From positions 1 to 37,348 of the forward strand of contig NZ_AZDU01000020.1 of assembly GCF_001434815.1 (NCBI RefSeq): a stretch of 37,348 nucleotides of DNA, in the 5' to 3' direction. The notes under the pieces are model-generated. The model was given only the letters and a program-made list of their open reading frames with translations. It did not search any database and was not told the origin of the DNA. Of this stretch, positions 1-8,061 are shown piece by piece. The stretch is from Lactobacillus equicursoris DSM 19284 = JCM 14600 = CIP 110162. GTDB lineage: Bacteria; Bacillota; Bacilli; Lactobacillales; Lactobacillaceae. The position numbers were made by a program, and so were the translations under genes. Position 1 is the first letter of the stretch, and the number at the start of each line of letters is the position of its first letter.

Positions 1-30
1 CAAAAAAGTAAATTTTTTTGCAAAATAGAA

Positions 31-59
31 TTGACAATAAGGCACTGGTTTAATATACT
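31..59 (+). promoter_or_regulatory. Promoter of the tRNA-Arg gene
   Basis: A perfect -35 box TTGACA at 31-36 and a -10 box TATACT at 54-59 are separated by 17 bases. Transcription should start about 7 bases further on, some 18 bases before the tRNA. Confidence 0.85.
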
Positions 60-83
60 TAATATGTTGCGTCAGGGCATAAC

Positions 84-157
84 GGTTCGGTAGCTCAGCT
101 GGATAGAGCAACGGTCTTCTAAACCGTGGGTCGTGAGTTCGAATCTCACCCGAATCA
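84..157 (+). tRNA. tRNA-Arg (anticodon UCU)
   Basis: The 74-nt sequence folds as a cloverleaf. The acceptor arm pairs 84-90 with 150-156, with one G-U pair and discriminator A157. The anticodon stem ACGGT/ACCGT encloses loop CTTCTAA with anticodon TCT, which reads AGA. The T arm is GTGAG/CTCAC around TTCGAAT. The 3' CCA is not encoded. It has its own promoter and a terminator 14 bases downstream, so it is a single-tRNA transcription unit. Confidence 0.95.
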
Positions 158-170
158 TGATTGCAACCAG

Positions 171-204
171 AAAATCACTAAGGTTTATCCTTAGTGATTT
201 TTTT
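171..204 (+). terminator. Rho-independent terminator of tRNA-Arg
   Basis: An 11-bp stem, AATCACTAAGG (173-183) with CCTTAGTGATT (189-199), extended by A-T pairs, has a 5-nt loop and a run of seven T. It ends the tRNA transcript. Confidence 0.9.
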
Positions 205-308
205 GTTGGATAATTTTTGCAAAGGGCGTCTTTGTCTCAATAATTTAGTTGCAATGGAACATATGGCTCAGACTTTGCAGATAGTTTGATGGATTAATCT
301 GATTTCGA

Positions 309-337
309 TTGAATTTTAACCAGATTTCGGCTATACT
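309..337 (+). promoter_or_regulatory. Promoter upstream of topB
   Basis: A -35 box TTGAAT (309-314) and a -10 box TATACT (332-337) have exact 17-base spacing. It lies 114 bases before the topB start and would transcribe the hairpin at 362-399 first. Confidence 0.65.
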
Positions 338-361
338 TAAGGCAACAATAAGAGAACAAGT

Positions 362-399
362 AGACGGTATAAGGCGTAAGCCTGACCGTCTTTCTTTTT
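362..399 (+). terminator. Hairpin plus T-rich tail in the topB leader: attenuator or end of a short RNA
   Basis: AGACGGT (362-368) pairs with ACCGTCT (385-391). Inside it AGGC (372-375) pairs with GCCT (380-383) around a GTAA tetraloop. The tail TTTCTTTTTG follows directly. From the promoter at 309-337 this would make an RNA of about 55 nt, or act as a terminator in the topB leader. No reading frame with a ribosome binding site lies in it. The match to an intrinsic terminator is visible; its role is inferred. Confidence 0.55.
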
Positions 400-450
400 G
401 AGATCGTTTTTTTACAAATTCCCTGATTTGTTTACTTGCGAGGAGAAAAC

Positions 451-2583
451 ATGAGTACTGTAATCCTAGCGGAAAAGCCCAGCCAAGCCCGTTCCTACGC
501 CGCCGCCTTTGCCAAGAGTCAAAGGGGCGATGGCTTCATTTCGGTCAGTGACCCCCTTTTGCCCGCTGACACCGTCATCACCTACGGCTTTGGCCACCTG
601 GTGAAAATGGCTCTACCTGACCAATACGATGCTAGTTTAAAACGCTGGTCCTTGAAAAAGCTGCCGATTTTTCCTGACCAATATATATATGTCGTTCCCC
701 GCGACAAGAAAAAGCAATTTGGCATCGTCACCGGTCTTTTGAAGCAGGCTGACACGATCGTCATCGCCACCGACAGTGACCGGGAGGGGGAAAACATCGC
801 CTGGTCCATCATGCGGGAAGGCCATATTGACCTTCAGCATAAGCGGCTTTACCGGCTGTGGATCAACTCTTTGGAAAAATCTGCGATCCGTGAAGGTTTC
901 CAGAACCTGCGGCCAGGCGGCAACTACTACTTCCGCTACAAAGAAGCCCAGACTCGGCAGATCAGCGACTGGCTGGTGGGGATGAATGCCAGTCCCTTGT
1001 TTACCCTGCTTTTGCGGGGACAGGGCGCTAAAGGAGTTTATTCCATTGGCCGGGTGCAAACTCCAACTTTGTATCTGGTTTACCTGCGGGACATGGCTAT
1101 TGCCAACTTTAAGCCAGAGGACTACTGGCTCCTTCAAGCTGAATGTTGGTCGGGGCGGAAGAAGTTTATCGCCAAGCTGTCTCCTGACCATAAGTTTAAG
1201 AGCCCAGCTGAACTAGAAGAATTTTTATTAAAAAATCAACTGGACTTTGACAAACGTAAAGGCATCGTCAGCGACTTGAAAAGGGAAAAGAAATCTGTTT
1301 CTAGTCCGCGCTTGTTCTCCCTGTCAAGCCTACAAACCGAGGCTAACCGACTCTTTCATGCTTCTGCCAGCCAGGTTCTCAATGCCGTCCAAAGCCTGTA
1401 CGAAAGCAAATTCTTGAGCTATCCGCGTACAGACTGTAACTTTATTACGCTCAATGAATACGGCTACTTGGCACAAAATTTGGGCCGCTATGCTTCCTTA
1501 TTAGCTGATCCTGCGGCATTTCAGCCGCAAATGCCGCTTGCGCCAAACAAGCGCTACGTTGACTCCAGCAAGGTGCATGAACACCACGCCATTATCATGA
1601 CCAAGACTACGCCGTCTGCCGCCCAGCGGGCCAAGATGGCGCCTTTAGAAGGCAAGATTTATGACCTGGTTTTACGCCGGACCCTAGAGAGCTTCATGAA
1701 GCCTTACTTCTATGAAAAGACGACGGCATCAATCAAGGTAAATGATCTTTTATTTAAGGCTAGTGGCAACGTGACCTTGGATCTGGGCTGGAAGACCCTA
1801 GAAAGCCAGGTCAAAGACAGCGAGCTGCCGCCACTTGAACAAGGGCAAGAATTAACCGTTAAGCTGAAGGAAAAGCAAGAGCAGACTAAGCCGCCAGCTA
1901 AGTATACGGAAGGGACCCTGATCGCCGCCATGAAGACGGCCGGCAAGGACTTGTCTGAAGAGGACCAGGTCATCTTAAAAGACGTGGAAGGGATCGGAAC
2001 TGAAGCTACCCGGGCCAGCATCATCGATGTTTTGAAAAAGAGGGGCTACTTGGAGAGCAAGCAAAACAAGCTGAGCGTAACGCCAACTGGGATCATCCTT
2101 TGTAAGGCGGCTGAAAGCGAGCCGCTCTTGGTTAGTGCTGAAATGACCGCCAAATGGGAGAAAGCCCTAAAGCAGGTCGGGGACCAAGAACGCAGTCAGG
2201 ACAACTTTTTAAGCCAGATCAAGCGCTTCATTCAAAAAATGCTGGCCGAAGTGCCTGGCAAGATGCAGATCGACCAGAATTTAGCGGCCCAGGTGAGCGA
2301 AAAGAAGGCTCAAGAGGCTAGTCTTGGGACTTGCCCCGTTTGCAAAACTGGGCAAATCAGCGATAAGGGTAAGTTTTATGGTTGCTCCAACTACAAGGGT
2401 GGCTGCCGCTTTACCCTGCCGAAAAAGTTTGCCGGCAAGACTATGGGCAAGCGAATCGTCAAGACCTTGATCAATAAGGGTAAGACTGACAAGCTTGACG
2501 GCTTTATTTCCAAAAAAACTGGCCGGAAATATTCTGCCAAATTAAAGCTGAATGGCGATAAGCTTGAGCTCTTATTTGACTAA
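451..2583 (+). CDS. topB: DNA topoisomerase III (type IA)
   Basis: A 710-residue type IA topoisomerase that passes one DNA strand through a break in another and helps decatenate and resolve recombination or replication intermediates. The N-terminal Toprim domain shows the AEKPSQA glutamate motif and TDSDREGEN (about 107-115). The catalytic tyrosine is Tyr324 in FLSYPRTDC. A C-terminal four-cysteine zinc finger has Cys628, Cys631, Cys645 and Cys652, followed by a basic tail. The start is ATG at 451 with AGGAG at 441-445; a TTG 15 bases upstream overlaps that site and is not used. The motif set and length fit TopB better than TopA. It appears to be monocistronic, though I see no clear terminator after it. 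Confidence 0.95.
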   Translation: MSTVILAEKPSQARSYAAAFAKSQRGDGFISVSDPLLPADTVITYGFGHLVKMALPDQYDASLKRWSLKKLPIFPDQYIYVVPRDKKKQFGIVTGLLKQADTIVIATDSDREGENIAWSIMREGHIDLQHKRLYRLWINSLEKSAIREGFQNLRPGGNYYFRYKEAQTRQISDWLVGMNASPLFTLLLRGQGAKGVYSIGRVQTPTLYLVYLRDMAIANFKPEDYWLLQAECWSGRKKFIAKLSPDHKFKSPAELEEFLLKNQLDFDKRKGIVSDLKREKKSVSSPRLFSLSSLQTEANRLFHASASQVLNAVQSLYESKFLSYPRTDCNFITLNEYGYLAQNLGRYASLLADPAAFQPQMPLAPNKRYVDSSKVHEHHAIIMTKTTPSAAQRAKMAPLEGKIYDLVLRRTLESFMKPYFYEKTTASIKVNDLLFKASGNVTLDLGWKTLESQVKDSELPPLEQGQELTVKLKEKQEQTKPPAKYTEGTLIAAMKTAGKDLSEEDQVILKDVEGIGTEATRASIIDVLKKRGYLESKQNKLSVTPTGIILCKAAESEPLLVSAEMTAKWEKALKQVGDQERSQDNFLSQIKRFIQKMLAEVPGKMQIDQNLAAQVSEKKAQEASLGTCPVCKTGQISDKGKFYGCSNYKGGCRFTLPKKFAGKTMGKRIVKTLINKGKTDKLDGFISKKTGRKYSAKLKLNGDKLELLFD

Positions 2584-2644
2584 TTTCCCATTTTTTAATA
2601 ATAATTAACAATTTCGTTACAAAGACAGTTGGCTGGATTATTTG

Positions 2645-2653
2645 TGCTAGAAT
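2645..2653 (+). promoter_or_regulatory. Extended -10 promoter for the secreted paralog pair
   Basis: TGCTAGAAT is an extended -10 element about 94 bases before the start at 2747. There is no good -35 box at 17 bases. The rest of 2584-2746 is AT-rich with no other recognisable element. Confidence 0.45.
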
Positions 2654-2746
2654 ATGAACTAGCTTTTCATGTAAATGAAGTTTTTTTATATATCAAAATA
2701 AGTAGTTAGTAACGATTGAAATGATTTTTTCTGAAGGGATGAGAAG

Positions 2747-4570
2747 ATGCGACGCTTTGCAGTTGCGCTTGTAACTACTGCAGCTTTACTAGGAGGCTTG
2801 ACCAGTCAGGCCCAAGCCAGCAGCGAAAAAGATTATAGTCAAACGACGAAAACTGATTTGACAACCAAGATCATTGGCAACAACACTTATTCAGTCTATT
2901 CGTCCATGAAGCTGGTCAAGGTTCAAAAAAAGGTCAAGACGAAGCAAAAGGTTAAGGAAAAATACACCGTGCAGACCAAGGTGCCTTATACCAAGAAGGT
3001 AGCCTACAGGGTTAAAGGGAAGAAAAAGTATAAGACTGTAACCAAGTACAAGACCGTTAAGAAAACAAAGTACCGCTGGGTTACTAAGACCGTTGCCAAG
3101 AAGAAGTGGAAGTTTGGCAAAAAGCTGGCTGCTTCCACCGACTTCAAGTACTCCCACGTTCAAGCCAAGGCCTATAAGCTGAGAAACAAGACCAGATACT
3201 ACTATATTTATGTCGATGGCCGGGGCGTGGGCTACGTCAATGAAAAAGCTTTCGCCCGATCTAGCGCCAAAGTTGTCTCCAGCATTTCCTTGGTCAACAA
3301 CTCAGCAGACTCAGTTGGCTTTAATGCGCAAGACGCCATTAACTATGTGACTGACAGCCACGGCAGCTTGGTTGATAACGACTCTGTAGCAATTTCCTGC
3401 AAGTCAACTAAGCTGAAGATCTCAGATTCTGGTTATGTTTCTAGCAAAAAGGCTGGCACGGCCGTTTTGACCTACAAGTACGGCAAGGCCAAGGCCACTG
3501 CTAAATTAACTGTCCGCTCTGATGCTAAAGAAGGGATCAACAGCGCCAATTTGGCCGGGCAAGATACCGACTTAGCCGACAACCTGGAAACCTGGTCAGC
3601 TAGTGATGGTAGAATTGCCTCTTCTAGCCTAGATTTGGTCAAAAGCTCAAACAAATACTGGGCAACTAACAGTGCCGGCACCGAAAAGGCCGCCAATATG
3701 GAAACCTTCTTCTATCACCCAGCCAACTTATCAGTTGCTGGCTCCCCAAACCAAGAAGGCCGGGTATCTAGCGCCGTTCAAGGCATCGACATCTATGGCC
3801 ACGACATGGTGTCAACCAACCTGGACAGTGGTTATGCCAACAACCTGGAAGCCCGTGGCCACATGGTCTACTACAACTTGAAGGGGCTGACGAAGTACAA
3901 CTGGCAGCTGATCCCAAGCACCAAATTGAGCTTTGCTACTTGGCTAAGCTACATCAAGAACGTGAAGGTCAGCCCGTACATGAAACTAGGCCACGGCCAA
4001 GCTGTTGGGTCAACCAAGAAGTACGCTTACGTTGTGGCCAACTGGAACCGGTCTAACAACTGGGCTAATTCTCAAGAACTATTGAGAGTCAACAAGTCCA
4101 CCATGCAGGTGGACAAGATCTGGACCTTCAAGGTCTGGAATGGCTCATTTAAGTACCCAAGAATCTTCTTGAATGCGGACGTGATTGACGACAAGACCAT
4201 CATTGGTCTTTTCCATAACGCTTCCAAGAAGCGCTATGAGTTCTGGAAGATTAGCAGAAGCGGGGATAAGTTTACGGCTAAAGAAGTGGCTGCCACTAAC
4301 AGCAACCTGATCTCCAATTCTTCTGAAGTGCAAGGCTTTGTCTGGAACAGCGTCCTTGACAACTATTACATCGGCTTTAACGATTATATCTTCAAGATCA
4401 AGGCCGGCTTAAACGACGATGCTAGCGACGCCGGCAAGCTGCTCAACTACTACCATTTCAGTACTCATCATCGGGAAACGGAAGGCCTAGCCAGCTACAA
4501 GGATAAGCTCTACCTTAACTTGAATCACCCAACCGAAACTCTGAAGTTCAACTATCAATATGTGAATTAA
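2747..4570 (+). CDS. Secreted protein: SH3/GW-like module with a Lys-rich insert, Ig-like domain and large C-terminal domain
   Basis: A 607-residue exported protein of unknown function. Residues 1-24 are a signal peptide with likely cleavage at AQA-S. A GW/SH3-like cell-wall module starts near residue 38 and ends near 172 with YYYIYVDGRGVGYVNEKAF. It is interrupted at about 55-120 by a repeat with roughly 26 lysines in 66 residues, in units like YKTV and KTKYR. Residues about 198-258 resemble a small bacterial Ig-like domain ending GKAKATAKLTV. The rest, about 345-607, contains LGHGQAVGSTKKYAYVVANW and EGLASYKDKLYL and may be a beta-propeller; I cannot name its family. There is no LPXTG or lipobox, so wall attachment would be non-covalent. 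The start has AAGGG 8 bases upstream. A paralog follows 18 bases later. Confidence 0.85.
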   Translation: MRRFAVALVTTAALLGGLTSQAQASSEKDYSQTTKTDLTTKIIGNNTYSVYSSMKLVKVQKKVKTKQKVKEKYTVQTKVPYTKKVAYRVKGKKKYKTVTKYKTVKKTKYRWVTKTVAKKKWKFGKKLAASTDFKYSHVQAKAYKLRNKTRYYYIYVDGRGVGYVNEKAFARSSAKVVSSISLVNNSADSVGFNAQDAINYVTDSHGSLVDNDSVAISCKSTKLKISDSGYVSSKKAGTAVLTYKYGKAKATAKLTVRSDAKEGINSANLAGQDTDLADNLETWSASDGRIASSSLDLVKSSNKYWATNSAGTEKAANMETFFYHPANLSVAGSPNQEGRVSSAVQGIDIYGHDMVSTNLDSGYANNLEARGHMVYYNLKGLTKYNWQLIPSTKLSFATWLSYIKNVKVSPYMKLGHGQAVGSTKKYAYVVANWNRSNNWANSQELLRVNKSTMQVDKIWTFKVWNGSFKYPRIFLNADVIDDKTIIGLFHNASKKRYEFWKISRSGDKFTAKEVAATNSNLISNSSEVQGFVWNSVLDNYYIGFNDYIFKIKAGLNDDASDAGKLLNYYHFSTHHRETEGLASYKDKLYLNLNHPTETLKFNYQYVN

Positions 4571-4588
4571 CGAGTGTGATTAAAAAGT

Positions 4589-6223
4589 GTGGAAATAATA
4601 AGAGTGATTAAAAAAAGCATTAAGTGCCTGGCTTTCGTGTGTTTGCTTGGTCTGTTTTTCCAAGGAAAAAGCGTCCAAGCTGAAGCCTTAACAACCAAGG
4701 TAATCGGCAATAAGAACTATGGTATTTACGCTAGCCTTGGTAAGGTACCGGTCAAGTATCAGGTTCGGCAAAAAGTCTACAGTAAAAAGAAAAAGCGCTA
4801 CGTCCTTAAAAAGGTAACCAAGACCAAGCTGGTTTGGAAATTCGGCCAAAAGCTGGCAAATTCCCGGGAGTTTAAACTAACCCATATCCAATCTCAAAGC
4901 TACAAGCGCTACCAAGGCAAGCGCTACTACTTCATCTATGTTGATGGCCGAGCAATCGGCTATGTTAATGAGAAGGCTTTTGCCAGAAGCAAGGCAAATG
5001 TCGTCAAAGAAGTCAGTCTGGTCAATAATCCTAAAGATACCAAGGGCTTTGATGTCCGGGATGCAGTTAACTATATTACCGATAGCCACGGCAGCGTGAT
5101 TGACAAGTACCAAGTGAAGACCAATGCTGACCGGATTTCTGAAAAAAAGCCAGGGACTTACTGGGTGACTTTTAAGTATGGGAAAGCTCATGCCAAGGTC
5201 AAGGTGACTGTGCGCAATAACCCCAAAGAGGGGATGAGCGCAGCTAAGCTTAAACCGGGCCAGGGTGGCACCTTCGCTCAAACCTGGTATCCTCAGCAAT
5301 TAGCCTACCGCGGCAACTATAAAGCTCAAGTCTTTCCGCACACTTATTGGGGCAGTGACAATAAGGGCCAGAAGAAAGCTGCTAAATTAACGACTAAGTT
5401 TTATGAGCCAAATAGCTTTAGTCTTTTAGCTGGCAGCGTTGAAACTAATGTCCGGACCAATGTTCAGGGCCTGGATGTTTATGGCCAAGACATGGTGACG
5501 ACCAATTTCTATGGCGTGGGGAAAGCATCCAAAGACGGTGCTAATGGCCGGGTAATTTTATATCGCTTAAACCGGGTGCCAACCTATGCCTTGCAATATA
5601 TTCCAACGCCAGCTTTGACCTTGTCAGTTTGGAAAAACTATGTAAAGCAGATTCGGATCAGCCCTTGGATCAAGCTGGGGCATGGTCAGTCAGTTGGGTC
5701 AACCGGCCGCTATATTTACGAGCTGGCTAACTGGAACCGGGCGAAAAAATTGCGGTCCAATGAGCTGATGCAGATTGATAAAAAGACCATGCTGGTCAAG
5801 AAAATTTGGACCTTCAAAGTAAGTAATGGTCCTATCAAGAACAACCGCTACTTCCTAAATGCTGACGTAATCGATGACAACACGATTTTGGCCTTATTCC
5901 ATAACAAGTCCAAGGGCCGGTATGAATTCTGGCGGATCAAACGGAATGGCTATACTTTTTCCGCTAAAGAAGCTGCAGCCGTTGATGGGGACCTGATTTC
6001 TAACTCCAGCCAAGTCCAAGGCTTTACCTACAATGTAGCCCACAAGTGCTACTACATTTCCTTTAATGACTTCTTGTTTAAGATCTCGGCTAAGGGCAAC
6101 TTGGTCAACTACTACCGCTTCCACGCCAATCGGGAAGTTGAAGGTCTGGCTAGCTACAAGTCTAAGATCTATGTGGCCATGAACCACCGGGCAGAGGTTT
6201 TGGATTCGACGATGTATAAATAA
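4589..6223 (+). CDS. Secreted protein, paralog of the preceding gene
   Basis: A 544-residue exported protein with the same domain order as its upstream neighbour: signal peptide (likely cleavage VQA-E at 31/32), split SH3/GW-like module, Ig-like domain ending GKAHAKVKVTV, and a C-terminal domain closely matching that of the neighbour (LGHGQSVGSTGRYIYELANW; EGLASYKSKIYVAMNH). The Lys/Arg-rich insert is only about 31 residues here (52-82). The start is uncertain: GTG at 4589 has a weak binding site, while GTG at 4604 has GGAA 9 bases upstream and still leaves a complete signal peptide. It is almost certainly co-transcribed with the first gene, 18 bases away. Function unknown; probably a cell-envelope protein. 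Confidence 0.8.
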   Translation: MEIIRVIKKSIKCLAFVCLLGLFFQGKSVQAEALTTKVIGNKNYGIYASLGKVPVKYQVRQKVYSKKKKRYVLKKVTKTKLVWKFGQKLANSREFKLTHIQSQSYKRYQGKRYYFIYVDGRAIGYVNEKAFARSKANVVKEVSLVNNPKDTKGFDVRDAVNYITDSHGSVIDKYQVKTNADRISEKKPGTYWVTFKYGKAHAKVKVTVRNNPKEGMSAAKLKPGQGGTFAQTWYPQQLAYRGNYKAQVFPHTYWGSDNKGQKKAAKLTTKFYEPNSFSLLAGSVETNVRTNVQGLDVYGQDMVTTNFYGVGKASKDGANGRVILYRLNRVPTYALQYIPTPALTLSVWKNYVKQIRISPWIKLGHGQSVGSTGRYIYELANWNRAKKLRSNELMQIDKKTMLVKKIWTFKVSNGPIKNNRYFLNADVIDDNTILALFHNKSKGRYEFWRIKRNGYTFSAKEAAAVDGDLISNSSQVQGFTYNVAHKCYYISFNDFLFKISAKGNLVNYYRFHANREVEGLASYKSKIYVAMNHRAEVLDSTMYK

Positions 6224-6252
6224 TGCAATAGCGGGTAAGATGCTTTTTACCT

Positions 6253-6284
6253 AAAAAGCCGTGCAAAAGTGCACGGCTTTTATT
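6253..6284 (+). terminator. Terminator after the secreted paralog pair
   Basis: An 11-bp stem AAAAGCCGTGC (6254-6264) with GCACGGCTTTT (6271-6281), a 6-nt loop and a T-rich tail. It separates the pair from the purEKB unit. Confidence 0.9.
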
Positions 6285-6295
6285 ATTCTTGAGTT

Positions 6296-6308
6296 AAAAG
6301 CGAATAAT
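6296..6308 (+). promoter_or_regulatory. PurBox-like site upstream of purE
   Basis: AAAAGCGAATAAT matches the lactococcal PurBox consensus AWWWCCGAACWWT at 11 of 13 positions. Its centre lies about 77 bases before the predicted purE transcription start, close to the position where the PurR activator site sits in Lactococcus. Binding by PurR is inferred. Confidence 0.55.
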
Positions 6309-6343
6309 TCTTGAAACTGGCCTTAAAATAGTTCATCTTTCCC

Positions 6344-6372
6344 TTTAAAAAAGTCTGCTTTTCTGTTATTCT
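6344..6372 (+). promoter_or_regulatory. Promoter of purEKB
   Basis: TGTTATTCT (6364-6372) is an extended -10 element. TTTAAA at 6344-6349 sits 17 bases upstream as a weak -35 box. A weak -35 box fits a promoter that needs an activator such as PurR. Confidence 0.55.
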
Positions 6373-6399
6373 AATGGTAAGTAGACAGGAGGAACTAAC

Positions 6400-6891
6400 G
6401 TGACTAGTAGAATCAGTGTCGTAATGGGCTCGTCATCTGATTGGGGCTACATGCAGGAAGCCTGCAAGCTGCTTGATCAATTTGGTGTCGAGTATGATAA
6501 GAAGGTTATTTCCGCTCACCGGATGCCGCAAGAAATGTTTGATTTTGCCCGCGAAGCCAAAGACAAGGGCGTTAAGGTGATTATCGCTGGGGCCGGCGGT
6601 GCCGCTCACTTACCAGGGATGCTAGCCGCTAATACCCCGCTTCCAGTCATTGGCTGCCCGGCCAAGACCAGTGCCTTGGGCGGGATGGACTCCCTTTTGT
6701 CCATCGTTCAAATGCCAGCCGGCATCCCGGTAGCAACGACCGCCATTGGCCCAGCCGGTGCCAAGAACGCGGCTTTACTGGCCATGCAGATCTTGGGTTT
6801 AAGCGACCCAGACTTGCAAGACAAGATCGTAGAATACCGCAAGCAAATGCACGACCAAGCTAAAGAAAGCAGTGCCGACCTTGTCTATTAA
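6400..6891 (+). CDS. purE: N5-carboxyaminoimidazole ribonucleotide mutase
   Basis: A 163-residue class I PurE that converts N5-CAIR, the product of PurK, to CAIR in IMP synthesis. It shows the phosphate-binding GSSSDW loop (10-15), catalytic His40 in SAHRMP (most relatives have SAHRTP), and GAGGAAHLPGM (64-74). The start is GTG with AGGAGG 7 bases upstream. It is the first gene of purEKB and overlaps the probable purK start by 20 bases, which suggests translational coupling. Confidence 0.95.
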   Translation: MTSRISVVMGSSSDWGYMQEACKLLDQFGVEYDKKVISAHRMPQEMFDFAREAKDKGVKVIIAGAGGAAHLPGMLAANTPLPVIGCPAKTSALGGMDSLLSIVQMPAGIPVATTAIGPAGAKNAALLAMQILGLSDPDLQDKIVEYRKQMHDQAKESSADLVY

Positions 6892-8005
6892 GATTATGCC
6901 AGGGCAAACGATTGGGATCATCGGCGGGGGCCAGCTGGGGCAAATGCTGACCTTTGACGCCAAGGCCAGCGGGATGAAGGTCATTATCTTAGACCCAACG
7001 CCGGCTTGCCCAGCCGCTCAAGCTGCTGATGACCAGATTGTAGCCGAATACCGCGATTTAGCTGCCATTCAAGAACTGGCTGACCGCTGCGACGTTTTGA
7101 CCTATGAATTTGAAAATGTCGACTTAAAGGCCTTAGACAGCGTCAAGGACAAGGTCTTCATTCCCCAAGGGACCAAGCTGCTTTATACCACCAACAACCG
7201 GATTCGGGAAAAGACTTTTATCGAAAGTGCCGGCTGTGAAGTGGCTAAGTTTAGAGCAGTGAAAAATCGTTCTGATTTAGACAGTGCCGTTAAAGAGCTC
7301 GGCCTGCCAGCAGTCCTCAAGACCTGTGAAGGCGGCTATGATGGCAAGGGCCAAGTCGTTTTAAAAGGCGAAGCCGACCTGGCCAAGACTGGTGGCGTTT
7401 TGGCTTGCGGTGACTGCATCTTGGAAAAGTTCGTTGACTTCCGCATGGAAGCCTCCGTCATGGTAGCCCGCAACGTTGATGGGCAAATCACCGTCTTCCC
7501 AGTCAGTGAGAACATCAACCAAGGCGAAATCCTGCACGAAAGCATCGTTCCAGCCAGAATTTCTCCCGAATTAGCGAAGAAGGCTAAAGAAGATGCCGTC
7601 AAGATTGCCAAGGCCATTGACCTCTGCGGCATCCTGGGCGTAGAAATGTTCGTCACTAAGGATGACCAGATCGTCATCAACGAGCTGGCTCCGCGGCCGC
7701 ACAATTCTGGCCACTATTCTATTGAAGCCTGCAACTTCTCCCAGTTTGCCGTTCACAACCGCGCCATTTGCAACTGGCCGCTGCCTGAAATCAAGCTGCT
7801 AAGCCCAGTTGTCATGGTGAATGTCCTGGGCCAGCATGTAGCAGGCGTCCGCAAGCTAATCGCGGAAAAGCCGCAGTGGTCTTTCCACGACTATGGCAAG
7901 GCCGAAGTGCGGGAAAACCGGAAGATGGGTCACGTCACGATTTTAACCGACGATGTCGACCAAACCCTAGCAGAAATCGCTGCTACCAAGGTTTGGGATG
8001 AATAA
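6872..8005 (+). CDS. purK: N5-carboxyaminoimidazole ribonucleotide synthase
   Basis: An ATP-grasp enzyme of 377 residues that carboxylates AIR with ATP and bicarbonate, feeding PurE. It shows the N-terminal GIIGGGQLGQM motif and the conserved APRPHNSGHYSIEACNFSQF segment. The GTG start at 6872 gives an N-terminus of the usual Bacillus length but has only a weak GAAAG site. An in-frame ATG at 6896, just past the purE stop, is an alternative. The next gene, purB, starts 56 bases later with no terminator between. Confidence 0.93.
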   Translation: MPTLSIKIMPGQTIGIIGGGQLGQMLTFDAKASGMKVIILDPTPACPAAQAADDQIVAEYRDLAAIQELADRCDVLTYEFENVDLKALDSVKDKVFIPQGTKLLYTTNNRIREKTFIESAGCEVAKFRAVKNRSDLDSAVKELGLPAVLKTCEGGYDGKGQVVLKGEADLAKTGGVLACGDCILEKFVDFRMEASVMVARNVDGQITVFPVSENINQGEILHESIVPARISPELAKKAKEDAVKIAKAIDLCGILGVEMFVTKDDQIVINELAPRPHNSGHYSIEACNFSQFAVHNRAICNWPLPEIKLLSPVVMVNVLGQHVAGVRKLIAEKPQWSFHDYGKAEVRENRKMGHVTILTDDVDQTLAEIAATKVWDE

Positions 8006-8061
8006 TTTTTCTAGAAGATCAAAAAAGAAGATACATAATTAAGCAACAAGGGTGAAAATAA

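Noticed and set aside
637-1191. 184-residue minus-strand open frame inside topB
   Set aside because: It is a shadow of the well-supported topB frame, without ribosome site or recognisable protein features.
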